Shown: in pieces, positions 1 to 5,460 of the stretch
Position numbering within the stretch: the first letter of the stretch is position 1
Layout of the letters: the number at the start of each line of letters is the position of its first letter
From: a virus
Reading direction: 5' to 3' (one strand)
Virus record (IMG/VR): IMGVR_UViG_3300042301_001863
Span: 1-44,184 of that record
Length of the DNA stretch: 44,184 bases
Position numbers and translations under genes: made by a program
Notes under the pieces: generated by a model
Databases searched by the model: none
What the model was told of the DNA's origin: nothing
The model's input: the letters and a program-made list of their open reading frames with translations, nothing else

Positions 1-19
1 TCAAACAAGGTCTATTAGA

Positions 20-403
20 TTAAGCAAACGGATCATCGATATCGTCCGTGTGAATTTGTCCTGCGGGACGTGGGTTAGGAGTAGCCTCTTGCTCCTTACG
101 CGAATCAAGCAATGACCAGTTGTCTACCATAACCTTAATCGCTTGCATCTTTACACCATCTTTATTAGTGTACTTATCAATCTGCACCTTGCCACTTACA
201 GCAATCAACCTGCCCTTTTGGGCATACTCAGCTAGTGCTACACCTGAGTTGCCAAACATTGTGCAGTTGAAGAAATCAGATTCCTTATCTTTAGTCTTGC
301 GATCAACTGCAATACAAAAAGTTGTGTAGGGCTTTCCTAATTGCGATTCTTTTGTTACAGGATTATCTGTTAATCTACCAACAAGTGAAACGTTATTGAA
401 CAT
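20..403 (-). CDS. ssb: Single-stranded DNA-binding protein
   Basis: A 127-residue OB-fold SSB that would coat single-stranded DNA during phage replication and recombination. The N-terminus MFNNVSLVGRLTDNP and the block FFNCTMFGNSGVALAEY are characteristic of bacterial/phage SSB, and the protein ends in a short acidic tail (DDIDDPFA) like the tip that recruits partner proteins. The frame stays open 14 codons further upstream, but the ATG at 403 has a strong AAGGAGGA ribosome site just ahead and matches the usual SSB N-terminus, so I chose it. A TACGGTATAAT element at 420-430 leaves a leader of only about 10 nt. Confidence 0.93.
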   Translation of the reverse strand: MFNNVSLVGRLTDNPVTKESQLGKPYTTFCIAVDRKTKDKESDFFNCTMFGNSGVALAEYAQKGRLIAVSGKVQIDKYTNKDGVKMQAIKVMVDNWSLLDSRKEQEATPNPRPAGQIHTDDIDDPFA

Positions 404-419
404 AATGTCCTCCTTTTTT

Positions 420-430
420 ATTATACCGTA
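420..430 (-). promoter_or_regulatory. Promoter -10 motif TACGGTATAAT for ssb
   Basis: The minus strand reads TACGGTATAAT, a perfect TATAAT with a fixed TACGG extension. The same 11-mer occurs intergenically at 2663-2673 and 14165-14175. No TTGACA-like -35 is seen at normal spacing. Initiation about 7 nt downstream would place the transcript start almost on the ribosome site of ssb. Confidence 0.6.
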
Positions 431-473
431 ATACAGTAAATGCACAGGTGTAATTGTTGAAGTAAACTCAGTT

Positions 474-635
474 ATGGCTCGTGAAATTAAACAGATGCGT
501 AATCAAGGCATCTATAAAACATCTATGATGAATGGGATGAAAAAGGGCATGAAAAAAGGCAAGCCCGTTCCAAAAGAAAAGACTTGCCCTAAATGCGGTA
601 AGACGGATTGTGGGTGCGAAGAATACGAAGATTAA
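474..635 (+). CDS. Small zinc-ribbon-like protein (53 aa)
   Basis: A 53-residue basic protein, too short for usual ORF cutoffs. It has an N-terminal Lys/Met-rich stretch (MMNGMKKGMKKGK) and a C-terminal cysteine cluster CPKCGKTDCGC that could bind zinc. It is divergent from ssb and its stop overlaps by 3 nt the stop of the leftward DUF3310 gene, so it fills an otherwise empty gap exactly. No strong Shine-Dalgarno is visible, which is the main doubt. The function is unknown; the biased composition and cysteine spacing argue against a random ORF. Confidence 0.5.
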   Translation: MAREIKQMRNQGIYKTSMMNGMKKGMKKGKPVPKEKTCPKCGKTDCGCEEYED

Positions 636-952
636 AGCTGTTTGTTTAAATCCCTAGCGCATTCTGGGCATGCGCATTCCTGCTTCTTCATCTTGTTGAA
701 CGTAGATTTTTTGTCTGCGCCTAACGTTGTTTCAACATCTCTAGCAATCCGTTCTGCCACAATGTCACTCTGTGTAATTGCAGCGACAAGATACCAGACC
801 GCCTTAAGCATGTCATCATTGTAAGTAGATCCATCTTTGCTTCCAGCTCGCTCAATATACTTGACTGCACTGAACGCTTCCCAAGATAGATCCCATTCCC
901 ACGCACAATGAACTGCTTGAATTTTGTGTTTTCGATAATGCTCGTTATTCAT
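632..952 (-). CDS. DUF3310-family protein with C-terminal Cys pair
   Basis: A 106-residue protein whose N-terminal two thirds (HYRKHKIQAVHCAWEWDLS, then AVKYIERAGSKDG, then DDMLKAVWYLVAAI) matches the DUF3310 pattern of phage proteins: HY near the start, VKYI-RAG-KDG in the middle and a KA-WYL helix. DUF3310 proteins are linked to nucleotide metabolism (the T7 gene 1.7 nucleotide-kinase group is usually placed with them), which fits the neighbouring dut and thyX. The extra C-terminal CACPEC pair could bind a metal. Its ATG overlaps the dut stop by one base (TAATG), implying translational coupling. Confidence 0.7.
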   Translation of the reverse strand: MNNEHYRKHKIQAVHCAWEWDLSWEAFSAVKYIERAGSKDGSTYNDDMLKAVWYLVAAITQSDIVAERIARDVETTLGADKKSTFNKMKKQECACPECARDLNKQL

Positions 953-1416
953 TAGAATTTTCCTGTAGATCCAAAACCACCAGTTCCGCGTTGTGTGTTT
1001 TCTTCAAACAAACTTCCTGTTTGCACAACTTTGATCTCTGGTAAAACGACTGGGCACATAACTAACTGTGCGATTGCCATGCGCGGAACAACAATAAACT
1101 GCTCCTCGCCAGTGTTGTGCAGTATTACTCCAAGTTCACCTTGGTAATCAGCATCAATAGTTCCCGGTGAGTTTAATACAAATACGCCATGCTTTGCAGC
1201 CAATCCACTACGGGATCTAATTTGCAATTCAAAACCTTCAGGAATTTTTACTTTCCATCCAGTTGGAATTACCATTGTTTGACCACGTCTTAGAACAACA
1301 GGTTTTTTTACATAGGCTTTTAAGTCAACCCCACTCGAAAGCGGGGTTTTTCTTACAGGGATAAAGTCATTGACTTCATCATCTTTGCCTGTCCATTGAA
1401 ACTCTAATGAATTCAA
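952..1416 (-). CDS. dut: dUTP diphosphatase (trimeric type)
   Basis: A 154-residue dUTPase that hydrolyses dUTP to dUMP and pyrophosphate, keeping uracil out of phage DNA and supplying dUMP to ThyX. All five family motifs are visible: GVDLKAY (29-35), RSRSGLA (68-74), GTIDADYQGE (86-95, with the catalytic Asp), RMAIAQLV (112-119) and RGTGGFGSTG (143-152, the C-terminal P-loop-like arm). The length is normal for the homotrimeric class. It sits in a leftward chain with thyX, and its stop overlaps the start of the DUF3310 gene. Confidence 0.96.
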   Translation of the reverse strand: MNSLEFQWTGKDDEVNDFIPVRKTPLSSGVDLKAYVKKPVVLRRGQTMVIPTGWKVKIPEGFELQIRSRSGLAAKHGVFVLNSPGTIDADYQGELGVILHNTGEEQFIVVPRMAIAQLVMCPVVLPEIKVVQTGSLFEENTQRGTGGFGSTGKF

Positions 1417-1418
1417 GT

Positions 1419-1652
1419 CTATTCTGCCTTGTTCTTAAGCTTATCCATCAAACTTGTAATCGTAACTAACGCAAGGTCATTGACCCATTTAGATGGAACA
1501 CGCACAACTTGCTTAAGTTTAATTACTTCTACAGTCAAGTCCTCGATAGATAGCGGTGCAGTTTCTGTTTCGTTATGCTTAACAACGTACTCACTGGGAG
1601 ATACCTGCACAACTTCAACATCAGATTGATTACTCTTCTTTAGGATTACCAT
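1419..1652 (-). CDS. Unknown small protein, paralogue of the upstream gene
   Basis: A 77-residue protein I do not recognise. Its C-terminal half (EDLTVEVIKLKQVVRVPSKW, then VNDLALVTITSLMDKL) aligns with the C-terminal half of the gene just upstream (1630-1917: LRIPHRFIKDLAIKAVSEL), both having the pattern (V/L)R(V/I)P-x3-(V/I)-x-DLA. The two genes therefore look like a tandem duplication with divergent N-termini. The start lies inside the upstream gene (23 nt overlap), and the stop is 2 nt before the dut start. It is probably a minor member of the nucleotide-metabolism operon. Confidence 0.65.
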   Translation of the reverse strand: MVILKKSNQSDVEVVQVSPSEYVVKHNETETAPLSIEDLTVEVIKLKQVVRVPSKWVNDLALVTITSLMDKLKNKAE

Positions 1653-1917
1653 TGTCTCGTCCCTCTATTAATTCACTTACTGCTTTTATTGCAAGATCTT
1701 TAATAAACCTGTGCGGAATTCTTAAACCACTTGCCTCAATAGCATCTAGCAGTATAACTGCTTCAGCTATGTCTTGCACTACTTCTTTATTTAAGATGCT
1801 GCTATTCTTGCACATCCATTCAACAGTTATAGATAAATCATCATTTTCTATAACACCTACATCTGAATCGTTGCAGATAGTTAAAAGAATTGTCCTTATA
1901 GGACCCATTGACTTCAT
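1630..1917 (-). CDS. Unknown small protein, paralogue of the downstream gene
   Basis: A 95-residue unrecognised protein between thyX and its own paralogue. It has an N-terminal predicted beta segment (IRTILLTICNDSDVGVI) followed by two amphipathic helices (VVQDIAEAVILLDAIEA and FIKDLAIKAVSELIEG); the second half is shared with the 1419-1652 product. Its ATG overlaps the thyX stop by one base, so it is probably translated by re-initiation. No catalytic motif is visible. It may be a helical binding or regulatory protein. Confidence 0.65.
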   Translation of the reverse strand: MKSMGPIRTILLTICNDSDVGVIENDDLSITVEWMCKNSSILNKEVVQDIAEAVILLDAIEASGLRIPHRFIKDLAIKAVSELIEGRDNGNPKEE

Positions 1918-2558
1918 TAGTCTAGGTTCAAATAGAATGCTTCAAATGCTTCTGTCGTTACTGGCAATACTTCCCTAAGTACATTCCAGCAATCAACAGC
2001 CAGCTCTCTATGTTCGGTTTGCGTATGGTTGTCCATGCGCACACGGCAGTAATGAAGCCAGTCTCTTACTGTGCCTTTCATGTAGAGCCTTGTACCAACA
2101 CACAGTGGCAGCACCATTCGTGCTGACTCAAGTGCTACACCAGACTTAACAAGATCATCGTATGCGCGAATTGCAACCAACACTGGAGCTAACGCTTTAT
2201 TGTCCATTTGAAATTGTGTTTCTTCATCTTCAAACGGCATGCTACCTTGCCGGTTAGTGGTACCTTTACGGCGCATAACTGGTAGATCCAACTCAATCTT
2301 GCTTGGGTTAGCATAACGCTGGCTAAACTCTTGAAAGTGGAAGCTTCTGTGGCGCAGTATCTGCGCTGAAATAGCCCGTGATGTGTAGATTTCCATTACC
2401 ACATCAACCATCTCAAATACTGACCAGTGGCCTTCTTTCATGCAGTAGCGAAGTAGTCGCTCATAGTTCGGATTGTTCTCGTTCTCGGATGATACACGTG
2501 CAAGATGAATCATAAATTCTTCTGCATCAGGTTGAATATACTTAAGTGTAGCTGCCAT
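1917..2558 (-). CDS. thyX: FAD-dependent thymidylate synthase ThyX
   Basis: A 213-residue flavin-dependent thymidylate synthase that makes dTMP from dUMP using methylene-tetrahydrofolate, FAD and NADPH. The diagnostic RHR-X7-S signature is intact at residues 69-79 (RHRSFHFQEFS, followed by QRY). The C-terminal segment HTQTEHRELAVDCW matches the conserved Gln/Glu/Arg helix of the family. It leads a leftward operon (thyX, two paralogues, dut, DUF3310). A ribosome site (GGAGAAAG) precedes the ATG, and tRNA-Leu lies 15 nt upstream, so tRNA and operon may share a transcript. Confidence 0.95.
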   Translation of the reverse strand: MAATLKYIQPDAEEFMIHLARVSSENENNPNYERLLRYCMKEGHWSVFEMVDVVMEIYTSRAISAQILRHRSFHFQEFSQRYANPSKIELDLPVMRRKGTTNRQGSMPFEDEETQFQMDNKALAPVLVAIRAYDDLVKSGVALESARMVLPLCVGTRLYMKGTVRDWLHYCRVRMDNHTQTEHRELAVDCWNVLREVLPVTTEAFEAFYLNLD

Positions 2559-2573
2559 CTTTCTCCTCCAAAA

Positions 2574-2654
2574 TCCCCAGTACGGGATTCGAACCTGTAC
2601 TCCTTGCGGAAACGGATTTTAAGTCCGTCGTGTCTACCATTCCACCAACTGGGG
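2574..2654 (-). tRNA. tRNA-Leu, anticodon UAA
   Basis: An 81-nt class II tRNA read on the minus strand. The acceptor stem CCCCAGT/ACTGGGG pairs perfectly, the anticodon stem ACGGA/TCCGT encloses loop CTTAAAA (anticodon TAA, reading UUA), a short variable arm TTCCGCAAGGA follows, and the T loop is TTCGAAT. One A-C mismatch lies in the T stem. The discriminator is A, as expected for Leu, and CCA is not encoded. It sits directly upstream of thyX. Confidence 0.93.
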
Positions 2655-2662
2655 GCAAAATT

Positions 2663-2673
2663 ATTATACCGTA
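2663..2673 (-). promoter_or_regulatory. Promoter -10 motif TACGGTATAAT for tRNA-Leu/thyX operon
   Basis: An exact minus-strand copy of the motif found upstream of ssb and at 14165. Initiation 6-7 nt after the last T of TATAAT would fall at about 2656-2657, only 2-3 nt before the mature 5' end of tRNA-Leu at 2654. No standard -35 is visible. Confidence 0.6.
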
Positions 2674-2760
2674 GGTATATATGGTATTATGTATGCACAA
2701 CGCGATGAAAACTTAAAAAGTCCGCCCATCATGCCTAGATATTTTGAGTCGAGCGAAGTA

Positions 2761-2789
2761 AAAAGCCCCTTCACAGAGGGGCTTTTTTT
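2761..2789. terminator. Bidirectional intrinsic terminator
   Basis: A perfect 10-bp stem AAAAGCCCCT / AGGGGCTTTT with loop TCACAG, followed by further T residues on the plus strand and preceded by A residues. It lies just upstream of the SNase-like gene start side of the tRNA unit and just beyond that gene's stop, so it would end leftward transcripts of the SNase unit before tRNA-Leu, and any rightward transcript from the 2674-2760 gap. Nothing else convincing is seen in that gap. Confidence 0.85.
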
Positions 2790-3186
2790 ATTCAACAATG
2801 GCAGTTGCGGTGACTGCTTTTCTAGAACTTCGTGCTAACTCTTTGTTTCCACCGCTGTAGTAGACTGCTAATCCGTCTCTTACTAGTTGTTCATTGAGTG
2901 AGCAAGCTGCCTTATCTGTCCTCACAGTGACTAACCTGCGCCCATATTTGTCTGCTTTGTGTTCTACTCCGATAATGAACTTTTCGAGCCTAGCTGCGGC
3001 GTCTTCAAACCAGAATTTTGCTTCAAGTAGGGACTTCTTTCCGTCTGCCGTTGTTTTCTCCGGCGTATTAATTCCGTGGAGCCTACAGTGCTGATCCACC
3101 AACCAAATACCAAAACCGAGATCGATGTCGCAAACAAAAGTGTCGCCGTCAATAACTCTTTTGTACTTGATTCCATATTCGTACAT
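2788..3186 (-). CDS. Staphylococcal nuclease-like (SNase/TNase) endonuclease
   Basis: A 132-residue SNase-fold protein. Visible signatures are VIDGDTF (11-17, with the metal-ligand Asp14), CRLHGINTPE (34-43, with Arg35 and Glu43 at the active-site positions), DKYGRRL (79-85, with the second catalytic Arg) and SLNEQLVRDGLA near the end. Family members are calcium-dependent nucleases that cleave DNA and RNA. No signal peptide is seen, so it should act in the cytoplasm, perhaps in host-DNA degradation or recombination. Its start overlaps the stop of the next gene by one base. Confidence 0.9.
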   Translation of the reverse strand: MYEYGIKYKRVIDGDTFVCDIDLGFGIWLVDQHCRLHGINTPEKTTADGKKSLLEAKFWFEDAAARLEKFIIGVEHKADKYGRRLVTVRTDKAACSLNEQLVRDGLAVYYSGGNKELARSSRKAVTATAIVE

Positions 3187-3581
3187 TACTTTTTCTTCCC
3201 ATTAGACCCACTGAGTGCAGTTTTACCATACTCATTTGGGTCATTTTTAATACCTAAAGCATCGCGAGTAACACCAGCATTTTGTTTGCTGTCTCTGATT
3301 TCCATCTGCTTAAAGGTTTCATTCCAAGATTGGGATTTAATCTTGCGATTTGCGTTTATCGCACTATCAATTGGCTCTTGTAGTTTCTTTGTAACGCCTC
3401 GTACAGCGCTTGAAATAAAGCTTCCGACAAATGGTATTGATTTGATCTTTTTATTGGCTGCATCAGGCAATTCTGGGCGCACAGACTCTAGGAAATCTTC
3501 CTTTTCCTTAGCATCTTTGCGGATGCTTTTAAGGTTTTTCTCTGGAAGGTTAGTGAAGTCTTTATTGTAATCCTGTGGCAT
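3186..3581 (-). CDS. Unknown basic protein with short hydrophobic centre
   Basis: A 131-residue highly charged protein that I do not recognise. Lys/Glu-rich helices flank a central segment (SIPFVGSFISSAVRGVTKKL, about residues 48-67) that could be a short amphipathic or membrane-touching helix. The C-terminus is low complexity and Lys-rich (SGSNGKKK). It is translationally coupled to the SNase-like gene downstream (one-base overlap). A TATAAT box at 3599-3604 and AGGAG ribosome site give it its own promoter. It could be a small virion or DNA-binding protein; I cannot decide. Confidence 0.65.
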   Translation of the reverse strand: MPQDYNKDFTNLPEKNLKSIRKDAKEKEDFLESVRPELPDAANKKIKSIPFVGSFISSAVRGVTKKLQEPIDSAINANRKIKSQSWNETFKQMEIRDSKQNAGVTRDALGIKNDPNEYGKTALSGSNGKKK

Positions 3582-3598
3582 GGCGGTTCTCCTATGCC

Positions 3599-3604
3599 AT
3601 TATA
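3599..3604 (-). promoter_or_regulatory. TATAAT -10 box for the 3186-3581 gene
   Basis: On the minus strand TTGGTTATAATGG lies between terminator 3611-3637 and the start at 3581. Initiation near 3592 gives a leader of about 11 nt carrying AGGAG. The upstream extension differs from the TACGG copies. Confidence 0.5.
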
Positions 3605-3610
3605 ACCAAA

Positions 3611-3637
3611 AAAGACCAGTGTGGCTGACTGGTCTTT
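3611..3637 (-). terminator. Intrinsic terminator after the 3807-4088 gene
   Basis: The stem AAAGACCAGT / ACTGGTCTTT with a 7-nt loop is perfect, and on the minus strand it is followed by a run of six T residues. It would end the leftward transcript of the 3807-4088 gene before the promoter at 3599. Confidence 0.8.
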
Positions 3638-3806
3638 CCTGTTTGCAGAGTTTGAATTTGACGGACAGAAGAGGAGGTTTCCGTTCCTTCAAAGCTCACC
3701 TCTCGGTGGCAACCCTACTTTATCATAACGCTACACCCTGTGGGAGAAAGAGAAAGGACCACAGGGCATAACGCCATTCCCGGTGCGTTTTCATGCATGG
3801 GGAAAT
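3638..3806. other. Gene-free spacer with a long inverted repeat
   Basis: A 169-bp stretch downstream of the 3807-4088 gene. It contains the perfect 8-bp inverted repeat CCCTGTGG (3736-3743) / CCACAGGG (3759-3766) and a second complementary pair GAGGT/ACCTC around 3673-3707. It could be a structured 3' untranslated region or small RNA. A 27-codon leftward reading frame from about 3795 lacks a ribosome site, so I do not call it. Confidence 0.4.
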
Positions 3807-4088
3807 CTACTTGACTTTTAGAAGCTTAGAGTACGACGTACCTGACATAGCTTGTGCAGCCTGTTTATTAGTAACCTTTGTGTACACAGGCTTGTTCACA
3901 GTTGCTTTCATTTCTGGGTCAGTGGTGTTGATCGCATGCGTATATGCTGCATGCTGCTTAGCTTGAGCACCCATGTCCTCTACACGCTTATCACGGTCTT
4001 CCTTAAGGCCAGTACGGATATACTCTGCGTTACGTCGGTGCCTATTCACGAGCTGTGGTGTGTTGTATTGCTTGCCTTCTTCACGCAT
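3807..4088 (-). CDS. Unknown basic protein
   Basis: A 93-residue basic, helix-prone protein, unrecognised. The first half is Arg/Lys/Glu-rich (VNRHRRNAEYIRTGLKEDRD), the second half Thr/Lys/Ala-rich (TKVTNKQAAQAMSGTSYSKL), suggesting a nucleic-acid-binding or virion-associated protein. A TATAAT box at 4106-4111 abuts the 3' end of tRNA-Asn, and GAGGT lies just before the ATG. Terminator 3611-3637 closes this one-gene unit. Confidence 0.65.
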   Translation of the reverse strand: MREEGKQYNTPQLVNRHRRNAEYIRTGLKEDRDKRVEDMGAQAKQHAAYTHAINTTDPEMKATVNKPVYTKVTNKQAAQAMSGTSYSKLLKVK

Positions 4089-4105
4089 ATCTATACCTCA
4101 CAGCG

Positions 4106-4111
4106 ATTATA
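4106..4111 (-). promoter_or_regulatory. TATAAT -10 box abutting tRNA-Asn
   Basis: The minus strand reads GGAGTATAATCGC immediately after the tRNA-Asn discriminator base at 4112. Initiation near 4099 leaves an 11-nt leader with GAGGT. The upstream promoter DNA would lie inside the tRNA gene. Confidence 0.5.
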
Positions 4112-4183
4112 CTCCTACTGCTGGGATCGAACCAGCGACCATCCGGTTAACAGCCGGACGCTCTTCCGCTGAGCTAAGTAGGA
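4112..4183 (-). tRNA. tRNA-Asn, anticodon GUU
   Basis: A 72-nt tRNA on the minus strand. The acceptor TCCTACT/AGTAGGA pairs perfectly, the anticodon stem TCCGG/CCGGA encloses CTGTTAA (anticodon GTT), and the T arm is GCTGG-TTCGATC-CCAGC. The discriminator is G, as in bacterial tRNA-Asn. CCA is not encoded. Confidence 0.95.
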
Positions 4184-4193
4184 AAGTACCGTA

Positions 4194-4199
4194 AGTATA
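4194..4199 (-). promoter_or_regulatory. TATACT -10 box for tRNA-Asn
   Basis: The minus strand reads GATATACTTACGGTACTTT before the tRNA. TATACT matches the -10 consensus at five of six bases, and initiation about 7 nt on would be 3-5 nt from the mature 5' end at 4183. A degenerate TACGGTA also follows. Confidence 0.4.
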
Positions 4200-4240
4200 T
4201 CTATAGTATGAGGATGTAGCAAGTTTGTATGGAACCTATT

Positions 4241-4276
4241 TTCTCCGGGGAGATACTGTTTCTCCGTAGGGAGAAA
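4241..4276. repeat. Pair of TTCTCC...GGAGA inverted repeats
   Basis: TCTCC-GG-GGAGA (4242-4253) is followed, with a 19-bp offset between repeat starts, by the longer TTTCTCC-GTAG-GGAGAAA (4259-4276). The repetition of the same half-site is what a dimeric regulator operator or iteron pair looks like. A related hairpin (ACTTCTCC-5-GGAGAAGT) recurs at 6867-6887. Confidence 0.45.
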
Positions 4277-4300
4277 TGATATATAGAGGAGAAGGAATAT

Positions 4301-4321
4301 ATGTTTTGGAGTCCCTACTAG
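4301..4321 (+). CDS. Possible six-codon leader peptide MFWSPY
   Basis: The frame ATG-TTT-TGG-AGT-CCC-TAC-TAG is preceded by GAGGAGAAGGA (4286-4296), one of the best ribosome sites in the window, yet it codes only MFWSPY. A good ribosome site on a tiny, aromatic-rich frame in a regulatory region resembles a leader peptide. No matching attenuator is proven downstream, so this is tentative. Confidence 0.25.
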   Translation: MFWSPY

Positions 4322-4355
4322 GCCGATCGGACCCACCCACCCCCTTGCCATGCCA

Positions 4356-4377
4356 CCCTTTACCCTCCCCGCCCCCC
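4356..4377 (-). other. G-quadruplex-forming tract
   Basis: The minus strand holds four G-tracts (GGGGGG, GGGG, GGG, GGG) separated by loops of 1, 1 and 4 nt, satisfying the canonical G3+ N1-7 rule. Further G-tracts (GGGGGTGGGTGGG) continue to about 4331. Confidence 0.6.
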
Positions 4378-4464
4378 GGCACGTGACTGGTTTGAAATTC
4401 CCCACCCACTTACATGGTGTGCCCCCTACTGGGTGGTGCGGTACTTCATTCCCTCTAACGTCTG

Positions 4465-4483
4465 GCACGTATGGTGTACGTGC
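4465..4483. repeat. Inverted repeat GCACGT-7-ACGTGC
   Basis: A perfect 6-bp dyad with a 7-bp spacer (ATGGTGT), 50 bp before the first rightward gene. It may be an operator for the early block. Confidence 0.35.
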
Positions 4484-4532
4484 TATTGATAAGACAAACC
4501 TATGTCGAAACGTTTGAACAAAGGAAAAAGTT

Positions 4533-4880
4533 ATGAAGTTTCTCTCTGCCGCCTCTTCTGAGGTAACCGCTCTTCTCGACCTGCTCAAAGTCTGCCAAGC
4601 CAATAATGACATGGTACGCACTGAGTCTGTACAAAAGTCGTATCGGAATATCGCTAAGATATACGCCAATAATGCCCGGCGTTCACCAATGGCGTCGCAG
4701 GCGAACCTTGACGAACTGCTAACCGCGCTCAATGCGAAGGTTCTGGAGTGCAATGTCAAGTCTGCTGATGCTAAGGCGGACGCTATCGCATCGCAGTATG
4801 CGCAGTCTGCTAAGGTTGCAATGGATGCAATCTCGGTTCAGACTGGTGGTTCTGAGGATGCTGGCACAGAGCTGGCATAA
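4533..4880 (+). CDS. Unknown Ala-rich helical protein, first early gene
   Basis: A 115-residue, Ala/Ser/Asp-rich protein predicted almost wholly helical (for example VTALLDLLKVCQANNDM and LDELLTALNAKVLECNVKSA). I do not recognise it. It is the first rightward gene after the switch region, has an AAAGGAAAAAG ribosome site, and is closed by its own strong terminator at 4888-4926, so it is probably an abundant immediate-early product. Such proteins in phages often bind host enzymes, but nothing in the sequence shows a target. Confidence 0.75.
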   Translation: MKFLSAASSEVTALLDLLKVCQANNDMVRTESVQKSYRNIAKIYANNARRSPMASQANLDELLTALNAKVLECNVKSADAKADAIASQYAQSAKVAMDAISVQTGGSEDAGTELA

Positions 4881-4887
4881 CCTCCCC

Positions 4888-4926
4888 TCTGGCATCCGGT
4901 GTAACATACCGGGTGCCAGATTTTTT
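4888..4926 (+). terminator. Intrinsic terminator after first early gene
   Basis: A 13-bp stem TCTGGCATCCGGT / ACCGGGTGCCAGA (one T-G wobble) with a 7-nt loop is followed by six T residues. It would limit read-through from the first early gene to the rest of the block. Confidence 0.9.
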
Positions 4927-4957
4927 AGAAAAAACACACATAGAAAGTCAATGAGCC

Positions 4958-5356
4958 ATGTTTGACAACATCAAGACCCCAACAATCAACAACCTGTTAG
5001 CGCTCGGTAACCAGTCTGGTTACGGCGTGAAAGCGCACCTGCATATCCTTGCTACTAGCCCTGAAGGCGTACGGGAAACAGTCAAGGTCACACAAGACAT
5101 TGATGCGTTTCGTCTGGAATTCATTACGCTTATGCCGCACTTCACTATGCGCCAAGTGAAGAACAATCAGTTACACGTCTGGTATCACTCGGAAGAAGCA
5201 AGTGCTTACGTTGGAAGTGGTGACGTGATGGATGAACTGAAAGAAGAAGGGTACAGCGATATCCGGTACAGCGATGATGGGTACTTGCTCATCATTGATG
5301 CGGACTCGGTCAAGCGCCTCGTGCGGAAGGGGCTACTTGAAGAACTGGGGGCTTAG
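4958..5356 (+). CDS. Unknown alpha/beta protein
   Basis: A 132-residue acidic protein that I do not recognise. It alternates strands and helices (VKAHLHILATS, FRLEFITLMPHF, NQLHVWYHSEE, DGYLLIIDADSVKRLV), suggesting a compact alpha/beta fold. The ribosome site is weak. The stop codon lies in the loop of a perfect 8-bp hairpin (5345-5364), so the 3' end of the mRNA is structured. Confidence 0.7.
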   Translation: MFDNIKTPTINNLLALGNQSGYGVKAHLHILATSPEGVRETVKVTQDIDAFRLEFITLMPHFTMRQVKNNQLHVWYHSEEASAYVGSGDVMDELKEEGYSDIRYSDDGYLLIIDADSVKRLVRKGLLEELGA

Positions 5357-5364
5357 GCCCCCAG
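5345..5364 (+). other. Hairpin over a stop codon
   Basis: CTGGGGGC / GCCCCCAG pairs perfectly around loop TTAG, which includes most of the TAG stop codon (5354-5356). No T-run follows, so it is not a standard terminator; it could stabilise the upstream mRNA or affect termination. Confidence 0.5.
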
Positions 5365-5460
5365 CCGTTATCGTGTCCTCATTATGTGACGATAATGAGC
5401 TGATGAGGCAGTTATGCCGAAACACGATTGCCTCACTGTTATGTCATAGGAACCGCAGAA
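5357..5460 (+). other. Structured leader with two further hairpins
   Basis: After the stop hairpin come TTATCGT / ACGATAA (5369-5395 region) and AGGCA / TGCCT (about 5406-5433), giving three stem-loops in a row before the membrane-protein gene at 5461. I see no gene in this 104-bp gap. Confidence 0.4.

Larger units (their letters stand above)
4184..4532. other. Gene-free transcription-switch region
   Basis: About 350 bp separating leftward genes from the rightward early block. In order it holds the tRNA-Asn promoter, two neighbouring TCTCC/GGAGA inverted repeats, a strong ribosome site followed by a six-codon frame, a C-rich tract able to form a G-quadruplex on the other strand, and the inverted repeat GCACGT-7-ACGTGC just ahead of the first rightward gene. 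Early promoters, a repressor site or a replication origin would be expected here, but no clear -35/-10 pair is visible for the rightward genes. Confidence 0.6.

Noticed and set aside
2690-2839. A 49-codon rightward frame (MYAQRDENLK...)
   Set aside because: It has no ribosome site and runs straight through the intrinsic terminator at 2761-2789 into the antisense of the SNase gene.
3580-3771. A 63-codon rightward frame over the 3582-3806 gap
   Set aside because: It covers the promoter and terminator of leftward genes and has no ribosome site.
4115-4759. A 214-codon leftward frame
   Set aside because: It crosses tRNA-Asn, the C-rich tract and the start of a good rightward gene; its low-complexity residues follow the C/T-rich DNA. 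A shadow frame.
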